Assembly (NCBI GenBank): GCA_944321465.1
Contig: CALULL010000014.1
Span: 1-64,000 of the forward strand
Length of the DNA: 64,000 nucleotides
Source: an uncultured Bacteroides sp.
Lineage (GTDB): Bacteria; Bacteroidota; Bacteroidia; Bacteroidales; Bacteroidaceae
Direction: 5' to 3'
Each line of letters opens with the position of its first letter. The first letter of the stretch is position 1. Below the pieces are notes generated by a model, which ran no database searches, was not told where the DNA came from, and saw only the letters and a list, made by a program, of their open reading frames with translations. The translations under genes were made by a program, and so were the position numbers. Below, one piece after another: positions 44,349-53,076 of the stretch.

Positions 44349-47300
44349 ATGATAGACGAAAGGATTATAGAACAGATCATCGACCGCGCCGACCCGGTGG
44401 AAATCATCGGCCGGCACGTCGAACTCAAGAAGAAGGGCGCGCTCTACTGGGCGTGCTGCCCGCTGCACAAGGAGAAGACACCCTCGTTCTGCGTCAACCC
44501 CGCCCGGGGCACGTGGCACTGCTTCGGCTGCGGGCAGGGAGGGAGCGTCATCTCCTTCCTCATGGCCCACGAGGCGATGTCCTTCCCCGAGGCCGTGCGC
44601 ACGCTGGCGGGCCACTATGGCATCGCCGTGGAGGACGTGCGGCTGACCCCCGAGCAGGAGCGGGCGCGGATGAAACGCGAGAGCATGTTCGTCATCAACG
44701 AGCGCTGCGCCGAACACTTCCGCCAGAACCTGCTGAAGCCCGAGCACAAGGGGGCGCGCGACTATATCGAAGGCCGCTGGGGGCGGGGGTACGTGGAGGA
44801 GACCGGCATAGGCTACGCCCCGGAGGCGTGGGACGACCTGCTGCGCTTCGCCCGCCAGGCGGGGCTCTCCACCGAGCTGATGGAGGAGATGGGGCTGCTG
44901 AAGCGGAACGGGAACGGTGGCCTGTACGACGGCTACCGGGGCCGCGCCGTCATCCCCATCCGCGACCGCTTCCGGCGCATCGTGGGCTTCACCGCCCGCG
45001 ACATGACCGGGGCGGAGGGCGTGGCCAAGTACATGAACCCGCCCGAGAACGACATCTACCACAAGCGCAGCTCCGTCTTCGGCATCGACGTGGCCGCCCG
45101 GCAGGCCGCCCGCGAGGGGAAGTTCTACCTGGTGGAGGGCGCGCCGGACGTCATGCAGCTGCAGCGCATTCGGGTGAACAACGCCGTGGCCCCGCTGGGC
45201 GGCGCATGGACGCGCGAGCAGCTGGAGCAGCTGAAGCGCTACGCCCAGAAGGTGTGCTTCCTGCCCGATGCCGACCCGCCCAAGCCGGAGGAGAGGCTGG
45301 GGGCCGGCACGCGGGGCGTGCTGAAGAACGGCGAACTGGCCATGCAGTGCGGGCTGGCCGTCAGCGTCAGGGAGATCCCGCCGGGCGAGGCGGCCTCGAA
45401 ACAGGACCCGGACAGCTACTGCACCAGCCGGCAGAAGTTCGACGCGCTGCAGGAAGAGGACTTCATCGCGTGGTTCGCCCGCTACGTGTTCCTCGAAGTC
45501 CGCACCACCGAGGAGCGCGGCGAGGCCGTCAACCGCGTCTGCGCCCTGCTGGCCCTGGTGCACGACGACATGAAGGAAGGCATGTACATCAAGGAGCTTT
45601 CCGCCAAGGGATATGCCGACCGGGCCGCGTGGTCGGCAGCCCTGAAACGCGCCAAGAAGCTGGGCGAGGCCGAGAAGGCACGGCAGGCACGCCGCGAGCT
45701 GGACGTGGACATGCTGGGCGCATACGGCTTCATGGAGATGAACGGCGGATACTACGCACAGGGCGAGAAGTCGTGGACGCAGTGGAGCAACTTCACCATG
45801 AAGCCCATGTTCCACATCAGGGACTCGCTGCTGCCCAAGCGCCTGTACCGCATCGTCAACGACAAGAAGAAGGAGGAAATCATCGAGATGAAGCAGGAAG
45901 ACCTGGTGTCGCTGCAGAAGTTCAAGATCAAGGTCGAGGGGCTGGGCAACTACATCTGGTATGCCACCGAGAAGGAACTGACCCGCCTGAAGTCCTACCT
46001 CTACGAGCAGACCGAGACCGCGCTGGAGGTGACACAGCTGGGGTGGCAGCGGCAGGGGTTCTTCGCCTTCGGCAACGGATGCTTCGACGGCGAGTGGCAC
46101 CCGGCGGACGAGTACGGCATCGTGCGGATGGCGGCGGGCAACTTCTACCTGCCCGGCTGCAGCGTCATCTACCGCGACGACGCCAAGCTCTTCCAGTTCG
46201 AGCGGCGGTTCGTATATACCAATTATAACAACATATCGCTGCGTGCCTTCGCCGAAAAACTCATAGCCGTCTTCGGCGACAACGCCAAGGTGGGGCTGTG
46301 CTTCCTGCTGGCCGCCCTGTTCCGCGACATCATCGCCGGGCAGACCAAGAGCTTCCCCATCCTGAACCTCTTCGGCCCCAAGGGCAGCGGCAAGAGCGAG
46401 CTGGGCCACTCGCTGATGTCGTTCTTCATCATCAAGAACACCCCGCCCAACATCCAGAACGCCACCATAGCCGCCCTGGGCGACGTGGTGGCACAGTGCG
46501 CCAACGCCCTGGTGCACATCGACGAGTACAAGAACAGCATCGACCTGGACAAGCGCGAGTTCCTCAAGGGGCTGTGGGACGGCACCGGGCGCAGCCGCAT
46601 GAACATGGACCGCGACAAGAAGCGGGAGATCACCTCGGTGGACTGCGGGGTCATCCTCTCCGGCCAGGAGATGCCCACCGTGGACATCGCCCTGTTCAGC
46701 CGCCTGATATACCTCACGTTCGCCAAGACCGAATTTTCAACGGCAGAAAAGCGCGCGTTCGACGAGCTGAAGGCCGTGCGCGACATGGGGCTGTCGCACC
46801 TCACGCTGCAGCTGCTGCGACACCGGCCCAGGATGGAAGCCGACTTCGGCGCCCACTACCGGCAGTGCATGGACGACCTGAACGACCGGCTGCGCGGAGA
46901 GACGGTGGAGGACCGCATCCAGCGCAACTGGGTCATACCTCTGGCCGCGTTCAGGACGCTGGAGGCGGTGGCCGACCTGCCATTCTCATACACCGACATG
47001 CTGGACATCAGCACGAACGGCATCCTGCGGCAGAACCGTGAATGCAAGTCGAACAACGAGCTGGCCAACTTCTGGAACGTCGTCAGCTACCTGCAACAGG
47101 ACGGAGAGATCTTCCTCGACTCCGACTTCCGCATCGACCACCTCGACCGGCTGAAGACGAACAAGAGCCGCGAGATACAATTCAAGACACCGCGCCCCAT
47201 CCTCCGGATGCGCACCGACCGCATTTTTCCCTTATATAAGAAATACAGCAAGCAGGTGGGAGACACCGCCCTGCCCACCGAGTCGCTCAACTTCTACCTG

Positions 47301-47510
47301 TCCAACAGCCACGAATACCTCGGCATCCAGAACAGCGTCCGCTTCAAGCTCATACAGAAAGGCGTGGAGGTAACCAAGGCGGTGGACACCGGCATCGGAA
47401 AGCACTACTACAAGCAGAGCACGACCAAGCAAGCCCTCTGCTTCGACTACGCCGCGCTGATGGAGACGTACAACATCAACCTGAACATCGACACGGAATT
47501 AGAAGAGTAA
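44349..47510 (+). CDS. Phage replication protein: CHC2 primase, Toprim and helicase domains
   Basis: 1053 residues combining primase and helicase functions. The CHC2 zinc finger is at the N-terminus (Cys37, His40, Cys58, Cys61, in CCPLHKEKTPSFC and WHCFGCGQ). A Toprim domain is at about 257-300 (KFYLVEGAPDVMQL). An ATPase domain has Walker A GPKGSGKSEL at about 675 and a Walker B-like LVHIDEYKN at about 720. The domain order is like that of phage and mobile-element replicases that both prime and unwind. It is the last gene before a gap with inverted iterons. Confidence 0.9.
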   Translation: MIDERIIEQIIDRADPVEIIGRHVELKKKGALYWACCPLHKEKTPSFCVNPARGTWHCFGCGQGGSVISFLMAHEAMSFPEAVRTLAGHYGIAVEDVRLTPEQERARMKRESMFVINERCAEHFRQNLLKPEHKGARDYIEGRWGRGYVEETGIGYAPEAWDDLLRFARQAGLSTELMEEMGLLKRNGNGGLYDGYRGRAVIPIRDRFRRIVGFTARDMTGAEGVAKYMNPPENDIYHKRSSVFGIDVAARQAAREGKFYLVEGAPDVMQLQRIRVNNAVAPLGGAWTREQLEQLKRYAQKVCFLPDADPPKPEERLGAGTRGVLKNGELAMQCGLAVSVREIPPGEAASKQDPDSYCTSRQKFDALQEEDFIAWFARYVFLEVRTTEERGEAVNRVCALLALVHDDMKEGMYIKELSAKGYADRAAWSAALKRAKKLGEAEKARQARRELDVDMLGAYGFMEMNGGYYAQGEKSWTQWSNFTMKPMFHIRDSLLPKRLYRIVNDKKKEEIIEMKQEDLVSLQKFKIKVEGLGNYIWYATEKELTRLKSYLYEQTETALEVTQLGWQRQGFFAFGNGCFDGEWHPADEYGIVRMAAGNFYLPGCSVIYRDDAKLFQFERRFVYTNYNNISLRAFAEKLIAVFGDNAKVGLCFLLAALFRDIIAGQTKSFPILNLFGPKGSGKSELGHSLMSFFIIKNTPPNIQNATIAALGDVVAQCANALVHIDEYKNSIDLDKREFLKGLWDGTGRSRMNMDRDKKREITSVDCGVILSGQEMPTVDIALFSRLIYLTFAKTEFSTAEKRAFDELKAVRDMGLSHLTLQLLRHRPRMEADFGAHYRQCMDDLNDRLRGETVEDRIQRNWVIPLAAFRTLEAVADLPFSYTDMLDISTNGILRQNRECKSNNELANFWNVVSYLQQDGEIFLDSDFRIDHLDRLKTNKSREIQFKTPRPILRMRTDRIFPLYKKYSKQVGDTALPTESLNFYLSNSHEYLGIQNSVRFKLIQKGVEVTKAVDTGIGKHYYKQSTTKQALCFDYAALMETYNINLNIDTELEE

Positions 47511-47616
47511 AGAAGAGTAAACAGCGGAGACAACTCCGTGAATGGAAAGAAAACCCGGGACCAACCCGGTAACATGGGATATACATCCCGCCATCAGTCT
47601 ATCATAGAAGATCGGG

Positions 47617-47650
47617 AAGCCCTGGCCTGTGAAGGTCGGGGCTTTTTTTT
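47617..47650 (+). terminator. Terminator after the replication gene
   Basis: AAGCCCTGGCC pairs with GGTCGGGGCTT around a 6-nt loop, followed by eight T residues. Confidence 0.85.
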
Positions 47651-47685
47651 GCCCAATTACGCCTCTCAGAATGGGAGGAAAAAGG

Positions 47686-47914
47686 CTTCTACAACTTCTA
47701 CAACTTCTACAATGCAGATATACAATGAATTAAGTACGTTTTTTCTCTTCTACACGTTTCTACAAATTTCTACAAAATGCCGTTTTTCGGGCTTTCGTCT
47801 ACAAACCTTCTACAATGCAGACGGATTTTTGTCAGTATTTCGGAATTTGAGAATGTGCAAGGCGTTGTTTTACAGGTGTATAGCGTTTTGTAGAAGTTGT
47901 AGAAGTTGTAGAAG
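47686..47914. other. Inverted iteron cluster, candidate replication origin
   Basis: CTTCTACAA occurs three times in tandem at 47686-47712 and, exactly inverted, TTGTAGAAG three times at 47888-47914. Between them are two TTTCTACAA copies (47757-47765, 47767-47775) and another CTTCTACAA at 47807-47815. Both that copy and the third one are followed by TGCAGA. The region between is AT-rich. Iterons next to a replicase gene are common at origins. The gap 47511-48011 has no gene. Confidence 0.6.
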
Positions 47915-48011
47915 CGGAAATGTGCCTGCTCCACACGCTGCATTTTTCCTTTCTCCCTCTGTCCGCGTTCTGAATTATTTCACTATATTTGCATATAAAT
48001 CAAACCGTTAA

Positions 48012-48512
48012 ATGATGAAACCGCAAGTGACAATCGAACTGGCTCCCCATCTGCACGATTACCTCTACCATGAGTTTGGCACGCCGCGCGGAGAAGAAGG
48101 TGTCCAGGTGAAGGGGAGCAATGACCTGGGTAAGCTCATTCAGTCGCTGATCTCCGTCAGCGACCGCCCGCCCAAGCAAGACATCAAGGAGCATCCCATC
48201 ACCCTGTTGTTGCCCATACAGGAGTGGAACCACTTCATCTTCCGCGACAACTTCATCTATGTGCCGGAGTGGAAGCAGCGGATGTTGCAGGACTACATCG
48301 AGGCTTCGTTCCGCATCCGGGTGAGGGAGTACTTCGTGGCGGGCTACGAGAAGGGCTACAAGCAGGACCGCATCATCCGCGCCTTTCTTTTCGCCTATAA
48401 TATAAAGAACAACGCGGTGAACTACGATGCGGTGAAGAAGTACGATTATCGGAACCGCCAGCGGATGATCCACGAAGTCGACCGTGAAATACAAATGGCC
48501 CTTTTCCCGTAA
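48012..48512 (+). CDS. Uncharacterised phage protein
   Basis: 166 residues of no family I recognise. A TATATTTG box at 47984-47991 lies 20 bp upstream, suggesting a promoter that starts a new transcript after the iteron gap. The protein is alpha-helical and charged (LGKLIQSLISVSDRPPKQDI) and ends in a basic block (NRQRMIHEVDREI). The size suits a regulator of late genes, but this is only inference from position. Confidence 0.65.
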   Translation: MMKPQVTIELAPHLHDYLYHEFGTPRGEEGVQVKGSNDLGKLIQSLISVSDRPPKQDIKEHPITLLLPIQEWNHFIFRDNFIYVPEWKQRMLQDYIEASFRIRVREYFVAGYEKGYKQDRIIRAFLFAYNIKNNAVNYDAVKKYDYRNRQRMIHEVDREIQMALFP

Positions 48513-48516
48513 CATA

Positions 48517-48571
48517 AATTAACGCGGTTAATTGTTAAGCAAAAACGCGAATTAGGGCAATTTTTCGCTTA
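48517..48571 (+). promoter_or_regulatory. Palindrome and hairpin before the next phage gene
   Basis: AATTAACGCGGTTAATT (48517-48533) is a 7-bp-arm palindrome. A second inverted repeat, TAAGCAAAAA against TTTTTCGCTTA (48535-48571), follows. Together they occupy the gap before the ATG at 48586 and could bind a regulator. Confidence 0.5.
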
Positions 48572-48585
48572 CAAGTTAAGTAAAA

Positions 48586-48999
48586 ATGAGCAGAAACGAC
48601 AATCGAGCGGCGGTGTGCGGGGTGGAGTTCCTCCCCGTGTCCCGGGCAACCGTCGGCAACATGCCGGGCAATCCGGTCATCCGGGTAGGGGGTACGTTCG
48701 TCCGGCTTCCCATCGCTTCCGCCGAGTTCCGGGAAAGCGAGACCAACGGGACACCCGTTGAGCAGGAACTGGAAGCAGTGATAACAAGTACAGGTGCCGA
48801 CAACCTGTCAGGGTACCGTGACCTGTTGGCCGATTATGGCCTGTTGCGTCTGACCTTCACCAACGGCGATGTCCGGGTGGTGGGTACCGACGAGTTCCCG
48901 GTGCTGGTGAGCACCGAGTTGAGCGGTACTCACCGGTCTTTAACCCTCTCGTTCAAACGGGACAGCCCCGAACCTTCCAAGATATATTCGTCCTTTTGA
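48586..48999 (+). CDS. Uncharacterised phage protein before the head genes
   Basis: 137 residues, beta-rich, with no family I recognise. The pattern EFRESETNGTPVEQELEAVI and later VLVSTELSGTHRSLTLSFKR is like small structural or adaptor proteins of phages. It lies directly before the head protease; a TACCTTTG box at 49016-49023, after its stop, could start a separate head-gene transcript. No signal peptide is seen. Confidence 0.6.
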   Translation: MSRNDNRAAVCGVEFLPVSRATVGNMPGNPVIRVGGTFVRLPIASAEFRESETNGTPVEQELEAVITSTGADNLSGYRDLLADYGLLRLTFTNGDVRVVGTDEFPVLVSTELSGTHRSLTLSFKRDSPEPSKIYSSF

Positions 49000-49050
49000 C
49001 TACATACGCCCATTGTACCTTTGCATACGTATTCGTATTCAAGGTAACGC

Positions 49051-49965
49051 ATGGCTCTTTCTACATTATATAATGCGATCTGCCGCGGCAAGTGGTTCAT
49101 CTCCTTCCGGGAGGTGGATGCCAACTTGCTGCTGGTGGACCGCCTGCTTTCGCACGAGGCTTCCCTGCAAGGGGGCGGAAAACTGTCGGACGACGAACCC
49201 ATCCCGGTGATGCTGGAGCATGAAGGCCGGCTTATGAAAAAGAACGGCTCCTTCGACGGCGCGCCGCAGGGCAGCACGGCCATCATTCCGTTGCACGGCA
49301 CGATGCTGAAGTATGGCACGATGTGCGCTTACGGCACGACTGAAATCGCCGCCCTCATCCGGGAGGCAGCCGATGCCAAGAATATTTCTTCCATAGTAAT
49401 AGATATAGATTCGGGCGGTGGCAGCGTGGATGCCATTGCCCCGCTGGTGGATGCCATCCATACGGCGCAGCGGCAGTACAAGGCGGTAGTCGCCAGCTGC
49501 AGCCTGTGCGCGTCGGCGGCCTATTATGTGGCGACTTATTGCAATGAGATTATGGCAGACAACAGCATTGATGCCGAGTTCGGAAGCATCGGCGTGATGA
49601 TGAGCTTCATGGACTATGCGAAGTATTACGAGAAGGAAGGCATCAAAGTGCACACCATCTACAGCAACCTGTCGGACTACAAGAACAAACCGTTCGAGGA
49701 AGCCAAGAAAGAGAACTACGCCGCCATCCGCGACGAAGAACTGGACCCTCTGGCCCGCGACTTCCAGGAGAACGTGAAGCAGAACCGGGGCGCCCGCCTG
49801 CTGCTCGACACCGAAGGACTGCTGCGCGGACGGATGTTCTATGCCCGGGAAGCCGTCCGGGTGGGACTGGCCGACACCATCGGAACGCTGGAGACGGCGG
49901 CAGCCCGCAGCAGGGAGCTGTCGGCACAGATGTATATCGACGATTATATTCATTCTAAATCTTAA
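49051..49965 (+). CDS. S49-family phage head maturation protease
   Basis: 304 residues. Phage S49 proteases cut the scaffold and head proteins during capsid maturation. The family core is clear: IDIDSGGGSVDAIAPLV (about 122-138), the catalytic Ser in CASAAYYVA (about 153-161) and the catalytic Lys in the segment SDYKNKPF (about 205-212). The capsid gene starts 6 bp after its stop. This order (protease, then scaffold-capsid fusion) is normal for the pair, although its place before terminase is not. Confidence 0.9.
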   Translation: MALSTLYNAICRGKWFISFREVDANLLLVDRLLSHEASLQGGGKLSDDEPIPVMLEHEGRLMKKNGSFDGAPQGSTAIIPLHGTMLKYGTMCAYGTTEIAALIREAADAKNISSIVIDIDSGGGSVDAIAPLVDAIHTAQRQYKAVVASCSLCASAAYYVATYCNEIMADNSIDAEFGSIGVMMSFMDYAKYYEKEGIKVHTIYSNLSDYKNKPFEEAKKENYAAIRDEELDPLARDFQENVKQNRGARLLLDTEGLLRGRMFYAREAVRVGLADTIGTLETAAARSRELSAQMYIDDYIHSKS

Positions 49966-49971
49966 TATTCT

Positions 49972-51459
49972 ATGTTTGCAAAAGTAATGAGCGTGGTACT
50001 GTCCTTCCTGGGCATCTCGGCCTTCGCCAAGGACAAGGAGGGCAAATCCTTCCTCTTGCCGGAGCAGGAGAAGATGCTGAAGGACAAGTACGGTGACAAG
50101 TTCCTGGAGTCGTTCAAAAAGGACTTGGCCGACTTCGAACGTGACGGCGCGGCTGCCGAAACGGCCGTGACCGAAGAAGTGACGGCGAAGTTGCAGGCCG
50201 AGCAGGCAGACAATGCCAAGCTGCTGGCCCGCATCAAGGCGCTGGAAGAAGCCGAACGGCAGTTCAAGGCCGACATCGAGGCAAAGGAAAAGGAAATTGA
50301 AAAACTCTCCAAGGAGCCGGGCAACGGCGCCGGGGAGGTGAAAACGGAAGAAACCGGACAAGAACAGATGGCACACCGATTCAAGACGGACATGAGCCTG
50401 GCACACAACCAGTGGCTGGATGCCGCCTTCAAGGGCGCGGCCTACAGCGGCAACACCACCATCGACACCACCGAACTGCAGAAGGAGTTCGGCAAGTACG
50501 TCAGCAGCGAACGCCTGCAGATCCTGAAAGACCTGATGGGCACCACGGAATCCATCCGCTACATGTCTACCATCGTGACGGACAAGACCGAGGTGCGCGC
50601 CATGCAGTCTGCCATCGACAGCGTGCTGCAGCAGTTCGTGCCCTACTGGACGCCCAAGTCGAAGAGCACGTTCACGCCGCTCACCATCAAGAACTTCAAG
50701 TGCAAAATCAACGTGCAGATCAAGCCCTCCGACATCATGGAGGACATCTTGGGCTACCTGTACGACGAGAACCTCGACCCGAAGGACATGCCCATCGTCC
50801 GCTACATCCTCTACCAGCTCATCTTCCCGAAGCTGGCCGAAGAGCGCGAGCAGGCATTGGCCGTCGGCGTGTACAAGGAGAACTCGGTCAGCCAGGACGG
50901 CGGCACGGCCAGCGCGGCCCTGGACTGCATGGACGGTTATGTAACGCAGTTGAAGGCGTTGAAGACGGCTGAGAACGACAAGGTGACCTGGCTGCTGGAC
51001 GGCACGGCGCTGAGCACGGATGGCGAAACGCTGCTGTCGCAGATAGACCAGGCGGTGGACCAGGTGAAACCCCTGTACCGCAACAAGACGATGTTCGTCC
51101 ACGCCGACCCGGACCTGGTCATCAAGTACAGCCGCGCCTACCGCGAGAAGTACCCCTGGCTGAAGAACCAGGACGGCGAAAAAGTGAAAATCGACTTCAC
51201 CAACTTCACCTTCGCCCCGCTGGAAGGCATGCGTGGTACCGGCGTGTTCTTCATTACCCCGAAGGAGAACTTCAAACACCTCATGTCCAAAGACCCGCAA
51301 CGCACCAGCATCCGCATGGAGACCAACCACTACAACGTGGACATCATGGCCGAGTGGTGGGAAGCCTGCGGTTTCTGGCTGGCCGAAGCCATCTTCGCCT
51401 ACATCCCGCCCGAGGAGGAAAGGGAATCCCAACAGTCTTCGCAGGGCGGCGGAGTCTGA
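49972..51459 (+). CDS. Scaffold-fused major capsid protein
   Basis: 495 residues. The N-terminal third (about 50-130) is a long coiled coil (AKLLARIKALEEAERQFKAD) followed by an acidic linker, as in fused scaffolds that the head protease removes. The rest (about 140-480) is an HK97-like capsid body, indicated by position after the S49 protease and by segments such as VKIDFTNFTFAPLEGMRGTG. It ends in SSQGGGV, the same seven residues that end the next phage protein. The assignment is by context and layout, not by a clear capsid motif. Confidence 0.75.
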   Translation: MFAKVMSVVLSFLGISAFAKDKEGKSFLLPEQEKMLKDKYGDKFLESFKKDLADFERDGAAAETAVTEEVTAKLQAEQADNAKLLARIKALEEAERQFKADIEAKEKEIEKLSKEPGNGAGEVKTEETGQEQMAHRFKTDMSLAHNQWLDAAFKGAAYSGNTTIDTTELQKEFGKYVSSERLQILKDLMGTTESIRYMSTIVTDKTEVRAMQSAIDSVLQQFVPYWTPKSKSTFTPLTIKNFKCKINVQIKPSDIMEDILGYLYDENLDPKDMPIVRYILYQLIFPKLAEEREQALAVGVYKENSVSQDGGTASAALDCMDGYVTQLKALKTAENDKVTWLLDGTALSTDGETLLSQIDQAVDQVKPLYRNKTMFVHADPDLVIKYSRAYREKYPWLKNQDGEKVKIDFTNFTFAPLEGMRGTGVFFITPKENFKHLMSKDPQRTSIRMETNHYNVDIMAEWWEACGFWLAEAIFAYIPPEEERESQQSSQGGGV

Positions 51460-51465
51460 AAAAGC

Positions 51466-51544
51466 GTGCCTTTGCCAAGGTAGCCACTACCCACGCAGTA
51501 GGTAGCCACTATCTCGAAGATAGGTAGCCACTTGGCAAAGGCAC
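51466..51544 (+). other. Three-way-junction RNA-like element after the capsid gene
   Basis: GTGCCTTTGCCAAG (51466-51479) pairs perfectly with CTTGGCAAAGGCAC (51531-51544). Inside are two hairpins: CTAC/GTAG (51487-51490, 51498-51501) and CTATCT/AGATAG (51509-51514, 51518-51523). The strands at the junction all carry GGTAGCCACT, three copies in all. No gene overlaps it. Confidence 0.6.
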
Positions 51545-51586
51545 CCCAATTAACCATTTATCATTCACCATTAACCATTAAAAATC

Positions 51587-52171
51587 ATGGCTGGAGAATA
51601 TGCATTCATATCCGTACCCCGCAAGAGCAACAACTCCGGGCGGGCAACGGGCAAAAAGAACTACATCATCCTTTTCCGCTGGGACGACGTGGCCACCTTC
51701 ACCAAGGACGAAAAAGGCGTGCGCGTCACGGCCTTTGCCCTTCAGGCCAGCAAGAAACCTATCGGTGTCTATGCCACGCAGAGCACCATCAACGTCTACG
51801 AGACCGCCGAGGGCGACGACGACGCACGCGGCTTCATCCAACACGTGGACTTCGAACATCCGGGCAGCGAGGTAGAATTCAAGGAGTTCCTGAACAACAA
51901 CGTCAACGAGAACCTGGGCGCCATCGTCATCAACTGTGCGGGCGACGACTGCAAGATTGCCGGCACGCCCTGCACCCCGCTGAAGATGTCCACCGCCGAA
52001 GGGCAGGACAACAACGAGGCCAACAAGACGACCATCAACCTGGCCAGTTCGTTGCGCGGCGACACACTGGGCGTCATCGCCAAGTCGCTCATCCCGCTGA
52101 CGGACGACGATACGGTTAACAGCGTACTGGGCCTGACTGGTGCCGAAAGCTCGCAAGGAGGTGGAGTATGA
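51587..52171 (+). CDS. Phage structural protein, possible head decoration
   Basis: 194 residues without a known motif. It is probably structural: it follows the capsid gene after 127 bp and has a beta-rich start (EYAFISVPRKSNNSGRATGK, IILFRWDDVATFT) and a long middle with Asn repeats. It ends in the same SSQGGGV heptapeptide as the capsid protein, using other codons. The upstream AT-rich repeat-like sequence (ATTAACCATT) is common in Bacteroidales. The sugar transferase gene overlaps its stop (ATGA). Confidence 0.65.
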   Translation: MAGEYAFISVPRKSNNSGRATGKKNYIILFRWDDVATFTKDEKGVRVTAFALQASKKPIGVYATQSTINVYETAEGDDDARGFIQHVDFEHPGSEVEFKEFLNNNVNENLGAIVINCAGDDCKIAGTPCTPLKMSTAEGQDNNEANKTTINLASSLRGDTLGVIAKSLIPLTDDDTVNSVLGLTGAESSQGGGV

Positions 52172-52998
52172 CCGTAAAAGAGAAAACCCAGAAGGAGCCT
52201 GCACCGGTGGCATCAGAGCCTGTGCAGGCTATTGACGATAGGATGACTGCCGGGAGCGATGCGTGCATCTCGGTGGTCATCCCTTATTGCAAGGAGTATG
52301 CCCAGGGCAACGAACTGCTCTTCGCCATCCGCTCCTGGTACAAAAACGCCCGCTTCCCCTTCCACATCTTCGTCATCGGCGACTATGAAGATTGGATGGA
52401 CGGCGAGAACGTGACGTGGATAGACTGCCCCCGCGTGTCGGACATCCCTTCGGTGGACACGCTGCACAAGCTGCACGAGATTCTGACCTACACCGCCGTG
52501 ACCGAACACTTCATCTGGACGAACGACGACATCTACCTGATGAATCCAGTCTCCGTGCCGCATATCGTTCTGCCCAAGGTGCTGGGTCCGCTTAATCCCA
52601 AGGGTTACAACGGCCACTACCGCGCCGCGATGGAGCGCACCATCGAGATGCTGACCGAGGCCGGGCTTCCCCTGCTGAACTACGGCACGCATACCCCGGT
52701 GATGTTCAAGAAGTCGAACCTAAAGGCGTTGCTCCCCGACGACGATGTGAACGCCAAGACGGGCGTGCTCTTCACTTCGCTCTACTTCAACAGCGTCAAC
52801 ACGGCGCACCCGGCACGGCTGGACTGGCGCACCGACCCCTTCCTGCTGCCTGTGGTGAGCAAGGCGCCGGATGAGAAGCTGGTGAACGAACTGCTGCGCA
52901 ACAAGGTGTTCATGAACAACGCCCGCAGCGGCTACTCGCCCTGGTTGGAATCGTTCCTTTCACGCCGCTTCCCGGACAAATGCCCCTGCGAGCTATGA
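52168..52998 (+). CDS. Stealth-like sugar or sugar-phosphate transferase encoded by the phage
   Basis: 276 residues. ACISVVIPYCKEYAQGNELL starts a nucleotide-sugar-type fold, and HFIWTNDDIYLMNPVSVPHI resembles the conserved CR2 region of Stealth proteins, which transfer hexose-1-phosphate in capsule synthesis. It may instead belong to a DXD-type glycosyltransferase family. It sits among structural genes and is translationally coupled to the gene before it (ATGA overlap). I infer that it decorates virion or host surface; the sugar is unknown. The frame reopens just after its TGA stop. Confidence 0.7.
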   Translation: MTVKEKTQKEPAPVASEPVQAIDDRMTAGSDACISVVIPYCKEYAQGNELLFAIRSWYKNARFPFHIFVIGDYEDWMDGENVTWIDCPRVSDIPSVDTLHKLHEILTYTAVTEHFIWTNDDIYLMNPVSVPHIVLPKVLGPLNPKGYNGHYRAAMERTIEMLTEAGLPLLNYGTHTPVMFKKSNLKALLPDDDVNAKTGVLFTSLYFNSVNTAHPARLDWRTDPFLLPVVSKAPDEKLVNELLRNKVFMNNARSGYSPWLESFLSRRFPDKCPCEL

Positions 52999-53076
52999 AG
53001 GTCAGCATCCTCTTCCGGCTCATCCGGTCGTGGCTTCAGGGACGAATTTCCTTTCTTAGACAAACCCGGATGCCCG

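Noticed and set aside
47686-47914. CRISPR-like repeats
   Set aside because: The 9-bp words are in direct contact or scattered, with an inverted half; there are no spacers of even length.
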